This document shows, in pieces, positions 11,606 through 23,600 of a stretch of DNA of 64,000 nt. Origin of the DNA: Doryteuthis pealeii. Its lineage: Eukaryota; Mollusca; Cephalopoda; Myopsida; Loliginidae. The notes under the pieces were generated by a model. The model was not told the DNA's origin and searched no databases. It saw only the letters and a list, made by a program, of their open reading frames with translations. The DNA is taken from positions 86,650,248-86,714,247 of the forward strand of contig CM042160.1 in NCBI GenBank assembly GCA_023376005.1, written 5' to 3'. How positions within the stretch are numbered: the stretch's first letter is position 1; every line of letters starts with the position of its first letter. Position numbers and translations under genes: made by a program.

Positions 11606-11959
11606 TTCAAATAATTATATATATATATATATATATATAATTATGTATGTTATGTTCTTGTGAACGTTGTTTATTTGGTCTTTTGAAGCATTGGAAAAAA
11701 GAACAAAAACAAGAAAAACAGAACAAAAATCAGAATTTTTATATATTCAACCATTGCTCTGTTCCTGGTTTAATCTTTCCCGATATTTCGGGTGAACATT
11801 CACCCTTTTTCAAGGTATATCAGATGGTCTGGAGAAAATGAAATGTTGTATATATATATATTGCTTCAGAAATGGAATGTACATTTTCCTGAAATTAATG
11901 TGATGATAATGACAAATGATTAAATTTTTTTTTTTTTTTTTTTTTTGAGGAATATAATT

Positions 11960-12484
11960 CAGGGTGTTTCAGAAAAATTGATATAATTTTGTAATCAAAT
12001 AACTTGAACAATTCTAGTTCAAATGATCTCAAATTTTAACAGCATGTGTAAAAACAATTTAAGATCCCATGTTTAATGCGTTTTTTTTTCTTCTTTTTCT
12101 TTTCAGGTTTAGAAATGCTACTCACTGAAAATGAAAAGCATGGAACAAACTACCTGCATCAGTTGTTAGCTGCTGAGACACCACATCCTTCAAAAAATTC
12201 CATTAAATCCTGAAATTCATCAAACAAATACTTGATGACCCTCCCTCCCATACACAAACATATATATATATCACAACTAATACACTGTTCATTTTCCAAA
12301 AAATTGTACATTATTTTATGTACTATACATGCACCTTTGATAAGTTGTAGTGCACCTGAGCCATCTGAGCACTATAATTAAACATAGAATTTTGAATTGT
12401 TTCTACACATACTGTTACTTGAATGAGAATTGGTAAAGTTATTAGATTATGAAATTATAATATCAATTTTTCTGAAACACACTA
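11960..12484. mobile_element. Non-autonomous TIR element of about 525 bp
   Basis: The left end GTGTTTCAGAAAAATTGATA (inside CAGGGTGTTTC from 11,960) is inverted at the right end (TATCAATTTTTCTGAAACAC, ending about 12,480). The TIRs are about 30 bp. The CAGGGTGTTTC-like start resembles termini of Tc1/mariner-type elements, but the flanking TA dinucleotides are not clean. A short open frame inside (12,105-12,215) is shifted by a one-base indel relative to copy B, so I do not call it coding. Copy B: 43,654-44,180. Confidence 0.65.
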
Positions 12485-13039
12485 CATCTCAAATAATATC
12501 AGATTTTTTTGAACATCAAGTAATTATTTATTAAATTTGGCTTTGTTAAAACTAGTATGCAAATTAACCATACCATATATTATGTAAGCCTTTATTTCTT
12601 AGTGATATACAAGACATTGCAGGATTTTAAATGCATTAATAACATGGGCTGTTTTGAGGCAAATCTAACTCAGATTTTTATAGAGACATTGTTATTAAAT
12701 AAGATTTATTCTCTGCATTAATGGTTTTGACTATGAATTAAATACGCATTGACAAACTTAGGCAATTGCTGAGGGTATTGTGACATAGTTTCCGTTACTG
12801 ACAGACACTAAATCTCCATTATAATAAGACTTTGTATTTTCTCTATAATCATCTTTACATTGTCAAAATGGAGGCTTGAAAGTTTTTCTAACAAAAAATG
12901 ATTCAAACTTAGAAGCTAAACTAGGAAAACCTATACATAGGCCGAAATGTGTAATCTGAACATTAGCTACATAAATGAGAGTAACTTCCCCTTGTTATTT
13001 TCACTTTGAGGAAGCCATTTGTTTTGGTCGGCCATTTTT

Positions 13040-13254
13040 ATTTCACCGTAAATCGACACTGAAAATATGAATTTGTTCAAATCAATACAACTGCATGAAA
13101 AATATCATAAAATGTGTTCTTATTAACAATTAAGTTAATTTCAAATAATGCGCAAGCACAATTAAGAACACATTTTATGATATTTTCGTGTTAAAACATG
13201 CAGTTGTATTGATTCGAACAAATTCATATTTTCAGTATAGATTTATGGTGAAAT
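13040..13254. mobile_element. Palindromic fold-back element, copy A
   Basis: ATTTCACCGTAAATC (13,040) through CATAAAATGTGTTCTTATTAA is inverted from ATTAAGAACACATTTTATG through GATTTATGGTGAAAT (ending 13,254). The arms are about 85-90 bp with a spacer of about 35 bp. It is MITE-like and carries no protein. Copy B: 44,730-44,945. Confidence 0.8.
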
Positions 13255-13269
13255 GAAATGGGGGGGCTC

Positions 13270-14005
13270 TTTGCATAAATACGGCCTGGCCTCCTGCTAA
13301 AACGCTAAGCAGTACCAGTCCAAAAAATAACCCACATTATGATCGAAGTCCCTATCTGAAGCGGTGCCTGCTGATGAACCAACCCACGCTTAAGGCGTTT
13401 TTACCCCAGTCTTTTCTCGACAAGTAAATGTAAATATTTTGACTCTCCCCCTCTTTAAAATATTTCTTTTATTGGTTTGAAGGCATTTTTATCGATAAAT
13501 TACTTTTTTTAGAGGTTTGAAGGCGTTAGAAGTAAGCCACCACCCAGGTTTTTTATCGATAAGTAAATGTAAATATTTACCCTTACCCTTAAAAAAAAAT
13601 TGGTTTTTTTTTTTGTATTTTCATTTTATTTTAATTCAAGACAAGTTTTGAAAATAAAAACAATCAATACATTATTAAACTAAACAACAATAATTACAAC
13701 AGAGTTTTGAAAATAAAAACACAAAAAAAAAAAAAAATGTATTTTCATTTTATTTTAATTCAAAAAACTGTCACATATTTGTTAAATAAATATGACCGAG
13801 TTTCGAAAATTAAAAACCCTAACCCCAAAAAACAATATTATAAATAAAAACACCTTCAAACAGTTAGGGACTTAAATAGTAGCATGGGTGGTTTTTCAGC
13901 AGGCACCACTTCAGCTAGGGAGTTCAATCGTAGCACGGGTTGTTTTTTTCAGCAGGCAATGCCTAGTGGATTTTAGGGCAAGAGGCCAGGATACATTTAT
14001 GCAAA
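13270..14005. mobile_element. Non-autonomous DNA element with TIRs of about 140 bp
   Basis: The left end TTGCATAAATACGGCCTGGC matches the inverted right end (GCCAGGATACATTTATGCAA). Similarity continues inward for about 140 bp, including GAAGCGGTGCCTGCTGA on the left and its inverted equivalent TCAGCAGGCACCACTTC on the right. The interior is AT-rich with a direct repeat of ATTTTCATTTTATTTTAATT (about 13,617 and 13,741). No transposase frame and no clear target duplication. Copy B: 44,964-45,723. Confidence 0.75.
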
Positions 14006-14325
14006 ATACCCAAAAACAAGTTTCAAATTAGAATTGATATTGAGTTCTAAAAAAATCAGAAAATTATTGTAAGAAAAGACATAATATGTAACTTGGAAGT
14101 CAAGAAAGACAAATAATTTTTACAATTCATTCTTTAATTTCATTAAAAAAGCTAAACGTTCCTGAATCCAAGTCTGTGAAGTCAGAATTGGTAAAACTAT
14201 ACCAACAACACAGACCCAGTTGAATTTATACTTTATATATGGCCCTAATTTAGTCTATAAAGTTATACAGTGCACACTCCTTATAAATAGATTTAAAAAA
14301 ATCATGGTTTTATATTTATTTGTAG

Positions 14326-14451
14326 GCCATAATCAATTACTCAAAGAGGAGTCGGAGTTGGAGGTGTTAAAAATAGAAGAGTCAGAGTCAAAGGTTTTGT
14401 GTTCTGACTCCATAACCCTGCGTGAATCCGATTATGTTTTTGTACACCCAG
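14326..14451 (+). CDS. Candidate orphan exon, unrecognised product
   Basis: A 126-base open segment lies between a good acceptor (TTTATTTGTAG) and donor (CAG then GTAAAAAAT). It reads as about 42 residues rich in Glu and Ser (fragments HNQLLKEESELEV, LCSDSITLRESDYVFVHP). Copy B at 46,028-46,153 keeps the frame and both splice sites with one amino-acid change (Leu to Ser) and one silent change. I recognise no family and see no partner exons on the plus strand. It may be an exon of an unknown antisense gene or a chance open stretch. Confidence 0.25.
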
Positions 14452-15009
14452 GTAAAAAATGCTTTCCAAATCTCCAGGGTAATGGCATCCCTAAATTGGG
14501 TCACATTGGAGTAATGTCAAAAAAGGATTCCTTCACACAAGTTCTTAGGAAGTTTATTTGTTCAACAATTGATTACTGTTGAAATTGTTTTTTCTTTCTG
14601 TAAAACTTTCTTTTTTTTAAAATTGAATTAAAACAAATTTAAGTTTAATTCTAGGAAATAGAACAATTATAATTAATCAAAATTGAATTTTCCAACCCCC
14701 TATCTGAAAAAAAAAAAGTTTTAAAAAGTAAAAGAAAAAGATAAAAACTTGTTGCAATAATGTTGGAAAAAAAAAAAAAAAAAGAATTCTATATAATTGA
14801 AGATCAAAAGATGACAATTACTTACAAAAAAAAAGTGTTTGTTGAGAACGAAAAAAAAATCCAACGAGAGACAATCCTTTAATTTTCATCTCATGGAATT
14901 TTAAAAGAAAATTAAAAAAAAAAAAATCTTAGACTATTTTCAAAAGATGTACTTGAATCAAATAGAAGTTCCCTTATTTCTTTTTTTTTTTTTTCAATTG
15001 ACAAACAAT

Positions 15010-15600
15010 TGCAGTTCAGATAAAAGGTGGTTTGAATACAACCAAGTCTACCATTAACACTTTAAATCCATTAACACTTTAAATCCATAGGCCTGATATT
15101 TCAGACTGAGCAATATTCTACTACATACTATAGTCCCAATATTCCAGGTTCAGGGAGATTATGTCAGATACTACTACTAATAAAAATCATCATCACGTCA
15201 CGCTGTTAGCATGGATTCCCATGACTTTCCTTCGGCAAACATCCCTGTTGGTCTTTGCTCCTGGTAGGTCCTCCTAATGGAATCCAGATTCCATACAGAG
15301 CTGATTAATATAGGGTTTTGCTTTTATCTAATAATAATAATAAAAGGATTAATATATCAACCATTATGGCATATCAAGCTTTGATCAGGTCTTCTAATGC
15401 CGTATCAAGTCATTTTGATAAACAAAGGAATCAAGTTGCTTACAGTATCTGCTGTTGCTTAAATGGTCATTAATATAAATATTGAACAGATTCATCGCTA
15501 CTTAACTTCGGCGATCCAGCGGAAACCAGTGCTTTCAGCATGACTTGACACAAGTGTGTGTGTGTGTGTGTATATATAATATATATATATATTATATATA
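15010..15600. other. Repeat-derived intergenic DNA
   Basis: 15,030-15,180 holds a repeat with TTTAAATCCATAGGCCTGATATTTCAGACTG, also seen near 17,690-17,770. 15,350-15,480 shares TCTAATGCCGTATCAAGTCA and TGTTGCTTAAATGGTCA with 63,190-63,265. A GT/TA microsatellite lies at 15,556-15,602. No gene is visible. Confidence 0.6.
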
Positions 15601-15603
15601 TAT

Positions 15604-15693
15604 GAGGTAGGTAAAGGATAGTGAACAGAAATGATAACTCAAAACAAATCTAAGAGTTGAAATATTTTGTCCGATTTATAAGGACATCTCAGT

Positions 15694-15726
<33 letters not shown>

Positions 15727-15806
15727 TATCCTTATAAATCGGACGAAATATTTCAACTCTTAGATTTGTTTATCATTTCTTGTTCACTATCCTTTTACCT
15801 ACTCAT
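15604..15806. mobile_element. Fold-back element with A-rich spacer, copy A
   Basis: The left arm (15,604-15,690) and right arm (15,726-15,806) are inverted copies separated by an A run of about 30. Read outward from the centre each arm has GTCC (or ATCC), TTATAAATC, GGAC and GAAA (AAAA in one arm), then TATTTCAACTC. This is a stem-loop followed by GAAA, like stem II of a hammerhead; the CTGANGA part is eroded. Copy B: 47,385-47,592. Confidence 0.65.
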
Positions 15807-15835
15807 ACTGCCGATTCTACTACATCCGTCCTATC

Positions 15836-15880
<45 letters not shown>

Positions 15881-16100
15881 TATATATATATAAAAAATAT
15901 ATGGAAATTAATCCGACAGTATGAAATATAACATTTTGAAAAAAATATGATGTTTCTCATGTGATTGCTGACAACAGTCTTTTTAACGGATATTTTCTTC
16001 TCGTCTATGTCGCTCTTTGATGAAGACCAACTTATCGTTTTGGTCGAAACAGGCCTGTCAGCAATCACATAACAAACATCATATGTTTTTTCAAAATGTT

Positions 16101-16170
<70 letters not shown>
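15836..16170. mobile_element. Fold-back element with hammerhead-like loop, absent from copy B
   Basis: The arms at about 15,918-15,972 and 16,055-16,110 are inverted (TGAAATATAACATTTTGAAA; ATGTGATTGCTGAC), flanked on both sides by TA repeats. The loop at 16,017-16,059 reads TTGATGA, GACCAA paired with TTGGTC, GAAAC, six bases and GTC. This matches a type I hammerhead layout except for T at the first core position and weak stem I next to the core. In copy B (47,615-47,670) only a TA/CATA repeat remains. Confidence 0.65.
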
Positions 16171-16182
<12 letters not shown>

Positions 16183-16446
16183 GACATTATATATTTATTG
16201 TTTGCCAGGGAATTTGTACCTTAGTATTATCAGGAACTACAATGCCGAAGTCATTTATATAAATATGCAAATATTTTGTCTTCAAATACTAAAATTTTAT
16301 AGCCTTTATAATACTTATTAATCAATACCTCTATGATAAGGTGTATTGTAAGCCCTGCCAACAGGATGATGTAATTATTTTTGTGGTATTATTTAATTAA
16401 AAATAAAGATTAAAAAGTATTGTGGTTTATTTGTTCAAATGTTAGT

Positions 16447-16503
16447 TTTTATTCAATAATGCTTGTTTTCTCAATTTTTATTCGATAATGTCTGTTTTCT
16501 TTC
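16447..16503. repeat. 29-bp repeat, two copies (unexpanded allele)
   Basis: Two units of about TTATTCGATAATGCCTGTTT plus TCTCAATTT occur here. The same locus in copy B (47,941-48,336) has about 14 units. The flanks are the same in both copies. Confidence 0.9.
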
Positions 16504-17520
16504 ACCTATTATGACTGGTAATCAATTAGTGACCATACCCACCCTGTAGTTCTCTTATGGTTGGCTTTCTTAGACGCTAACACCCGCATTGTCAAGGGAG
16601 ACTACTCTATTTCCTTTTAGAGGACAGATAAATAGACTTATTATCTCAGAAGAAGAAAGGAAAAAAAAAGATTAATTTAGAACTATATTTCTGCTAACAG
16701 TTTTCCCCATTAATCAATTGTTCAGATAAAACAATTCAAATAAATATGGCTTCGTTGGTACATTTAGTCTGTGAAATTTATATGTGAATGTAATGTCCAT
16801 TATGGGACAGAGGTAATAATTCATGGCTGAATCTGTCCCATAATAATTAGTACATTTAGTGTATGAAATTTACATGTGAATGTAATATGCATTATGGGAT
16901 CATCTTTAGAATATAAAATAAATATATTTAATAAATATAAAGTATAATAATATAAAATAAAGAATATTTACTCAGTAGTGTCATCTTCAAACCTTTTTAG
17001 TGTCATCTTTAAAATGACTTGCACTGAATAGTTAACATCTCAAAAATAATTTTTCTTTTTTTTTTTTTTTTTTTTTTTTTAAATAGTGTGCACTATTTTT
17101 GTGATCAACAAGTCCATCGTGATAGACATATTGGGTGTTCTTCCCTAGATCATCCAAAATTGATTTTTTTTACAAAAAAAAAAAAGGTAGACTGGAGTGC
17201 AAATTGAAATTAAAAATAATTTTTAACAATAACCAATAAATAAAATTTGACATTTAAGGAAACATTTTCTTTTAAGAGAAATACAATAAAAGAATTCTTA
17301 CTAATTGTAAATTTTATAACAGATTCATTAACAAAAAACAAAAAAAAAAAAACAGAACAAAACAACCATTCATAAAATTCACAATTTTCCTAAGTGAAGC
17401 TTTAAGAGATTTGTACCCTGAAGTAGGAAGTATAACTTGTTGGCAATAAAAAATACTGTTAAGAAATCTGTTCACAAAAAAAAAAAAAAGAATGGGGGTC
17501 GGGGCAGAGTTGTGACTGAC
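16504..17520. other. Presumed CYRI intron or 3' region
   Basis: Downstream of the last readable CYRI exon in transcript direction. It contains a T run at about 17,051-17,080, A runs near 17,173-17,185 and 17,340-17,352, and a short duplicated word (ACATTTAGTNTNTGAAATTT) at about 16,760 and 16,852. I could not find the next CYRI exon here. Confidence 0.5.
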
Positions 17521-17643
17521 CTGTGTAACAAATTTTGTAGTTGTGTCACTTAAAGTCTTCAGCATGGGCGTGGCATGTGCATAAAATAAAGACATCCGAT
17601 TCGCCATTTCATTCGACACTTCAGTTTCTCCTTCTTTGCTGTC
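17521..17643 (-). CDS. CYRI: CYRI exon encoding about residues 172-212, copy A
   Basis: Acceptor ATTATTATCTTTCAG, donor TTACACAG then GTCAGTC. The 123 bases give 41 codons: [20 protein letters not shown], then [21 protein letters not shown]. This is the most conserved block of the family ([24 protein letters not shown]). The exon ends in phase 0. The next exon would encode the N..PIENTTDCL-like segment, but I do not find it between 1 and 17,520, so either the intron is over 17 kb or the exon lies outside the window. Confidence 0.95.
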
Positions 17644-17650
17644 CTGAAAG

Positions 17651-17681
<31 letters not shown>

Positions 17682-20600
17682 GTTTTTATGGTTAATCTAT
17701 AAGCCCAATATTTCAGGCTGAGTACTATTTTACTATACACTGTAAGGCCAGAATTTTGGACTGAGCATTATTCTACTTTACACTATTTAATAGTCGGGAT
17801 ATAGTGACTTGGTTCCTTCTGAAAGCTGGTTAAACATTAAAAATTAAAATTAGAGAAATAGATCACTAATTAGGACTGAACATATTCTAGTAGGTCACTA
17901 CCTCAACTGAAGATTAACAGGTTTGAATTCAGAGTTTTCCTTCTCCTAGACTGGTTGCCTAACCAAGATTAAAGAGCCCAGTCTGCCCTACTATTTACCC
18001 ATAGCTGGTGGGAAAGTAGTTTGATTCATACCTTTCCGAAAGGTATTAGCGCTATGTGAAATGTAGCTTCGTCCAGGATTTGAACTCTGGTCGACAAGTC
18101 CATTTCTTACGACACTAATAATTATACCACAGCCTCCAACTAAAAAGTCCAGAAAGAACCAAGTCACTAAATCCCGATTGGACATTGGTCAAACAAGACT
18201 TATGCACACCTTCTATACCAATTCTACAGAGACGAGTTTATTATTGAAGTGAGATTTTCTTTAATCCCTTATTTTAAAACTAGAAGTGGCTACCCAGCGT
18301 CACCTGGGTAGAGGGGGATTTTTTTAAGTTAGTCCCGCAGATCCATTATTACTGAATAGTGAGTTGAATCCCCGTGTAATGCCCCATTTAAATCCCTATG
18401 TAAAAAAAATAGACCTTGCATTGATCCAGCTACTCTGAAAAGAAATGTTAATGTCTACTATCTAAAATATTAAATGAAAAAAAAATCCATGCTGTTATCA
18501 TTTAAATTTTATTTTTTAATTAACTTAACGAATATAAATCAAATCTATTATTTTTGCTCAAAAACCAAACCCTGGTGTTATTTAATGTATATATATGTAT
18601 TTACTTTGTCATTAATTTTTTTTTTAAGTTTCCTACGGACATACATGTACACCCAACTGCCCTTTATATATGTATAGAAGGAACTAACTGTACAGTTATG
18701 GACTAATCTTGGTATTAGTTGCCAATCATATTTGTTTTAAAGTTAAGTTATTATTTACAAAGTTCATTAAGAAATATTTATTGGAAAATGCCTAAAAAAA
18801 TTTATTGTAAAAAAAAAAAAAAAAAAAAATGTTATTTTTGCTTACTATTCTTTTCATAGAAAAAAGGTTAGAGTTTTCTTTTAAATAAAGAAAAAAACAT
18901 TAAAATTAATGTAGAATAAGAAAATATCGAATCTTGTCAAAAATTTTATTTTTTAAAATCATTCTATATTAGATTTAAAAATTTTTTTTAATATTCTAGA
19001 TTAGATTTTAAAATTTTTAAAAATATTCTAGATTAGATTTAAAAATTTTTAAAAATTAAACTAAATTATTTAAGAATTCAAACAAAAAAGGGCCAGGTTA
19101 GCTTAGTCGGTAGAGCGTTCGGCTAGAAACCATAAGGTTCCTAGTTCGATACCGGTCCTCGCCAACACAGTGTATGAGTAGCAAAGGGATCTGTGTGGTA
19201 AAGTAAGGAGCTGATGGTAGGTGTGGCGCTCCACCTCAGATGCTAACACAATCTCCTTGGTCTAGCGCTATTGAAAAGAGTTTAGACTCCCTTGCTGACT
19301 GGCTGATACCGACTTTAGGCCGCCCCGTCGACTTTACTTACATATAACAAGTGCTACTCATACGCTGAGTTGGCGAGGGCTGGTATCGAACCAGGAACCT
19401 TGTGATTCTTAGCGGAATGCTCTTTTCTATATTTTTCAATTTTATCAAAATATCAGGATTTAAAAAATAAAATGAAATTTTTAAAAATCCATTTGAATGT
19501 GACATTTTATCAGCCTTTCTCTCAAATTTCATCCAAGTCAAATGAAAATGAACGAATTAACTCCCTTTGATTTTTATAGCAATTCAAGAGAAACTGATTT
19601 TTAATGGCATATAAACCCATCAAGGGTTATTTTATCCCCATTGATTTTTTATTTGTGTAATTCCAAAATTCTTGTTTTCTTTTTCTCACAGTTATATGAT
19701 ATATTACTATCTAATACAAATAATTTGCACACAGTTGTATAGCTTCAAGTAACTAATAATAATCCTTAATAAACAATTAGTAACTACTAATAAAAATAAT
19801 CTAGTAATGGGATATCAAGTATTCCTATCTAATATCAATAATTTTTAAACAGATCTATTTGTTCTATAAATGGGACGCTAACAGGTACTGGGTCAGAGTG
19901 GACCTGGGAGTAATGGTAATGAAGACACATCTTGGGACGGGTGGGGGCTTACTCCTCTGCAGGGAATACAATCAGTATATTCCCAGCTCCACTTGTAACT
20001 GCCACTAAACTGACCAATTAATTATATCTTATTTTTATATAGTTATTTTTGTTTATAAAAATTAACTACAACCACAGTATCCAATTTAGAGTAGTTTAAT
20101 GGGTTTATTAATACCATTTTGTGCCGAGCATTAGTTTCTGCTGTTTATCAACCCTAACCGGAAAAGGGGAAGACATACAAAACCCTTTTAGTTTACGCCA
20201 CTGGTCGAGATAGGCAACAACGGTAAGTGCTTTCACATTTCTTTGAGGATTTCCTCTTTCTTTTTAAAAGTATTCGCTGTTATCCGTTATTAAATGTTAT
20301 TTGTTTTTTCTTTGTAAGTTTCACGGTGTTTATTAAATAAACAATGACATCAGTAAAGAATCGTCGGGCCATCCTTTCTTCGAGACCAGTAGGCAGTAAA
20401 CTGCAACAGGGTAGGAGTAACAAGGGGATTAAATGTGTAATATGTTAGATGGGACATTAACAGGTACTACCATTCCAGGTCAGAGTGGACCTGGGAGTAA
20501 TGTCAATGAAAGGCTGACTACACACTCACCAGAACTAGAACCTCTCCATCAGATGTAGTTTAAGGTTATACCAGAAGATTCCTTATGGGAGGCGGGGGGG

Positions 20601-23600
20601 GGGGTCTTATCCCTCTGCAGGGGAATACACGGCGTATTCTCAGCCCCACTTATAGGGTAGGAGAAACATTGAGCTAAAAGATTAAATGTGAAAATACTAA
20701 CTAGCTTAAAAGCCGCCCTATCAAGCCGACATGAACAACGTTCTCCATTCTCTGCAAGAGGTGCCTAGCTTGGACATGTCAGAAGAATGGAAAATGGCCA
20801 TATCCCAAAAGATCTTTTGTACAGCGAATTAGTAAAAGGCTCCTGATCAGTTGGTAGACCACGCCTACGATTTAAAGATGTCTGCAGGAGAGATATGAGG
20901 ATAGGCCATATTGAAACAAACACATGGGAGGTAGATGCAAAAAATAGAACGACCTGGAGCCTTAACGTTAGGCAAGGCAGGGAGAGGGATGAGGCAGAAA
21001 GGAGAGTAGCCTTGACAACAAAGAGAGGGAGAAAAGTCAGCAGCCCCAGAAAGCGTCACACTTTGTGTGCATTCAGTGCACCAAAGACTGTCACTCAAGA
21101 ATTGGCCTGCAGAGTCACTTGTGCAGATGCAGATAAATTCTTTTTTTGGGGGGGACACTACACCATCGCCCTTAATGGACGGTAAGGTGCCAACAACAAC
21201 AAGTGGCAATTAGGCTAGCTTAAAAGCCGCCCTATCAAGTGGCAATTAGGCTAGCTCCTGCTGATGAAAGAATAAAAAAATGAAAACAATAAAAAATTGA
21301 ATCTTACTTCATTCGCCATTCTTTTTCGACTGACAGTTCGTCTGTAATAACTAAAGTCATTTTGGATTGCAGGGGTCGTCATCTAGAAGAAAGAAAAGAA
21401 AAAGACAAAGATTAAATACAATTTAGAATCAAATCAACCAGAAATCCTTTATTACTGTTTGAAAATTAAAAATCCCTTGGTGACTATAACACCAACTATC
21501 ACCATTGGTCCACACACATGCTACTAGGAATCCCAGCTACGCTAGCTTCTAGGATGAGGAATCATAACCTGTCCAAGATCACATGGTACAGTGAACTCTC
21601 TACTTGCCATCATGACAGAGGGGCACAAAAAGAAGTGAAATAAGGACTGCTTGAAAAAATCCTTTGGTGCCTGTGTTGGGTCAGTAAAATGGTGATTCCT
21701 GTATATAGAGTGAGTGAGGGAGAGGCTCTCTGTGATTGGATATACCAATCACATAATGAGCCCAGAAGTTTAGGTGCAATATCCCAAATCCTAGCAGATA
21801 GATTCCACCAGCGGTTCCATGAGGCAGCGATTTGAAGGGCTCCAAGAAATTACCCTAAGATACCAGATATCTTCTCCAACGCGCCGGTAAGTCCCTTAAA
21901 CTCAGCTTTATATACAGGAAGGACTTTATATTGTTATTTGTTGTTTCATGTGCTGTCCAATAAATTGTTTGAATTAAAGGAAGTATTAATTCCTTTCTTG
22001 TTGTTGTTAAGTCTTAGAATTGAATGCTATACTAACACAATACCTGTTACATCAACTATCAACATTGGTCCACCCTAGCTGAGATCTGTGACACCTGGTA
22101 TATTACAACTAACTATGCTGTCACCTCATAATTATAAAAAGTTACAAGATACCACTATTTCGATTGGTTAGTTTTCACTAAAAGATAAAAGATTTGATGG
22201 TCAAATTGTAAACAATTGTCAAAAAACCCCTTTAAAAAAACAAAAAGCTCTCACCTTGAGATCATCAAATTTTAATACAAAATCCAGAATTTCAGCAAAC
22301 TGCTTGAAGAGTGCCTGCTGCGTCTCAAGATGTTGTCGTGATGTCAGATTGGAAGAGCATAATTCCCGAAGCAACACCGGAATCACATTTTCTGAAAACA
22401 CAAAAAACAAAATGTTATTTGTCGGAATTTTTGTCATGAGGTTTGATTTTGTTGTTTTTTCTTTTTTTATTACTGTTGTCCTCATCTTTATCGTGATATA
22501 TAGAAACACAACTTTCAAATTTTTGTACTCTCCGGCCTTCTTTAGGTGTGCCTTGTCCGTCCGAACATACCGATGATTCAACCTGGGAAATCATTTTGAA
22601 TAGTTAGTCTGTTAAGCAAACACAGCTTTGGATAATTTACGAACATCTCATCCTCGTGATGATTCTCAGATTGATGGGTGTTTGCACACCCACTGACATT
22701 ATTATTTGAATGAGATCTTCATAATTTATTCAACACCTTGTTTCCCAGGTTAATCATCGCTATACTTGGATGGACAAGGTACACCTGAAGAAGGTCGGAG
22801 AGTAAAATGGCCGAAATGTATTTCTGCCAGGTTTCCCAAAAAATAAGACAGGGCTTAAATTTATTTTCACTATTGGTCACACAAGATTAACGCACTCCTA
22901 TATACTCAAACAAGAACAACAACCACAGTGTGAAACATGTCAAACAACTTTGACTGTTAAACACTTATTCATGGAATGCAGGTTTTTTGCTCACATCAGA
23001 AACCGTTATTTTAAAGCAAACCATATGAAAGATCTGTTTGAAAATGTCAACATGGAGGACATTCTGTCCTTTTTGAGGGAAATAAAATTATACCATAGAA
23101 TATAGACATGAACTTAATCAATACCATAAAACAATGGTGCTAACATTGTTAAAACCAATTACTACAAAAGTATAAATATAAATACACAACATATACTACT
23201 GCCTAACCATTGGGCATGACATAACCCCAGATGGGTTGATATGCCAATTAGTATTAATAATAATGACTCAAAGGGTTTTTCATACATGTTCCCATTGTTG
23301 GACGATATGACTTTTAGGCACCCCTTTTGCGATCTTGATTTATAAAGACATGATTTTCATTTACACGTCAAAATCCGGTTGTTGGTTAGGGTTAGGGTTT
23401 AGGAGTTAGTTTTATAATTAAAAAAAAAAAAAAAAAATAAAAAAATTCTCTGTTAACAAACAACCAGATTTTGACAGTGTAAATGAAAATCATGTCTTTA
23501 TGAAAAACGTGCTTATTAATCGAGATCGCAAAAGGGGTGCCTAAAGGTCATATGGTCCCCATTGTTCATAGAATATAGACATGAACCTAATCAATACCAT

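Noticed and set aside
12105..12230. Possible exon after a strong polypyrimidine tract and TTTTCAG (reads LEMLLTENEKHG...)
   Set aside because: A one-base indel between A and B changes the frame, it lies inside a TIR element, and it matches no known protein on either strand.
23385..23402. Telomere-like TTAGGG repeats
   Set aside because: Only two to three units, internal to a MITE, repeated at the same place in copy B.
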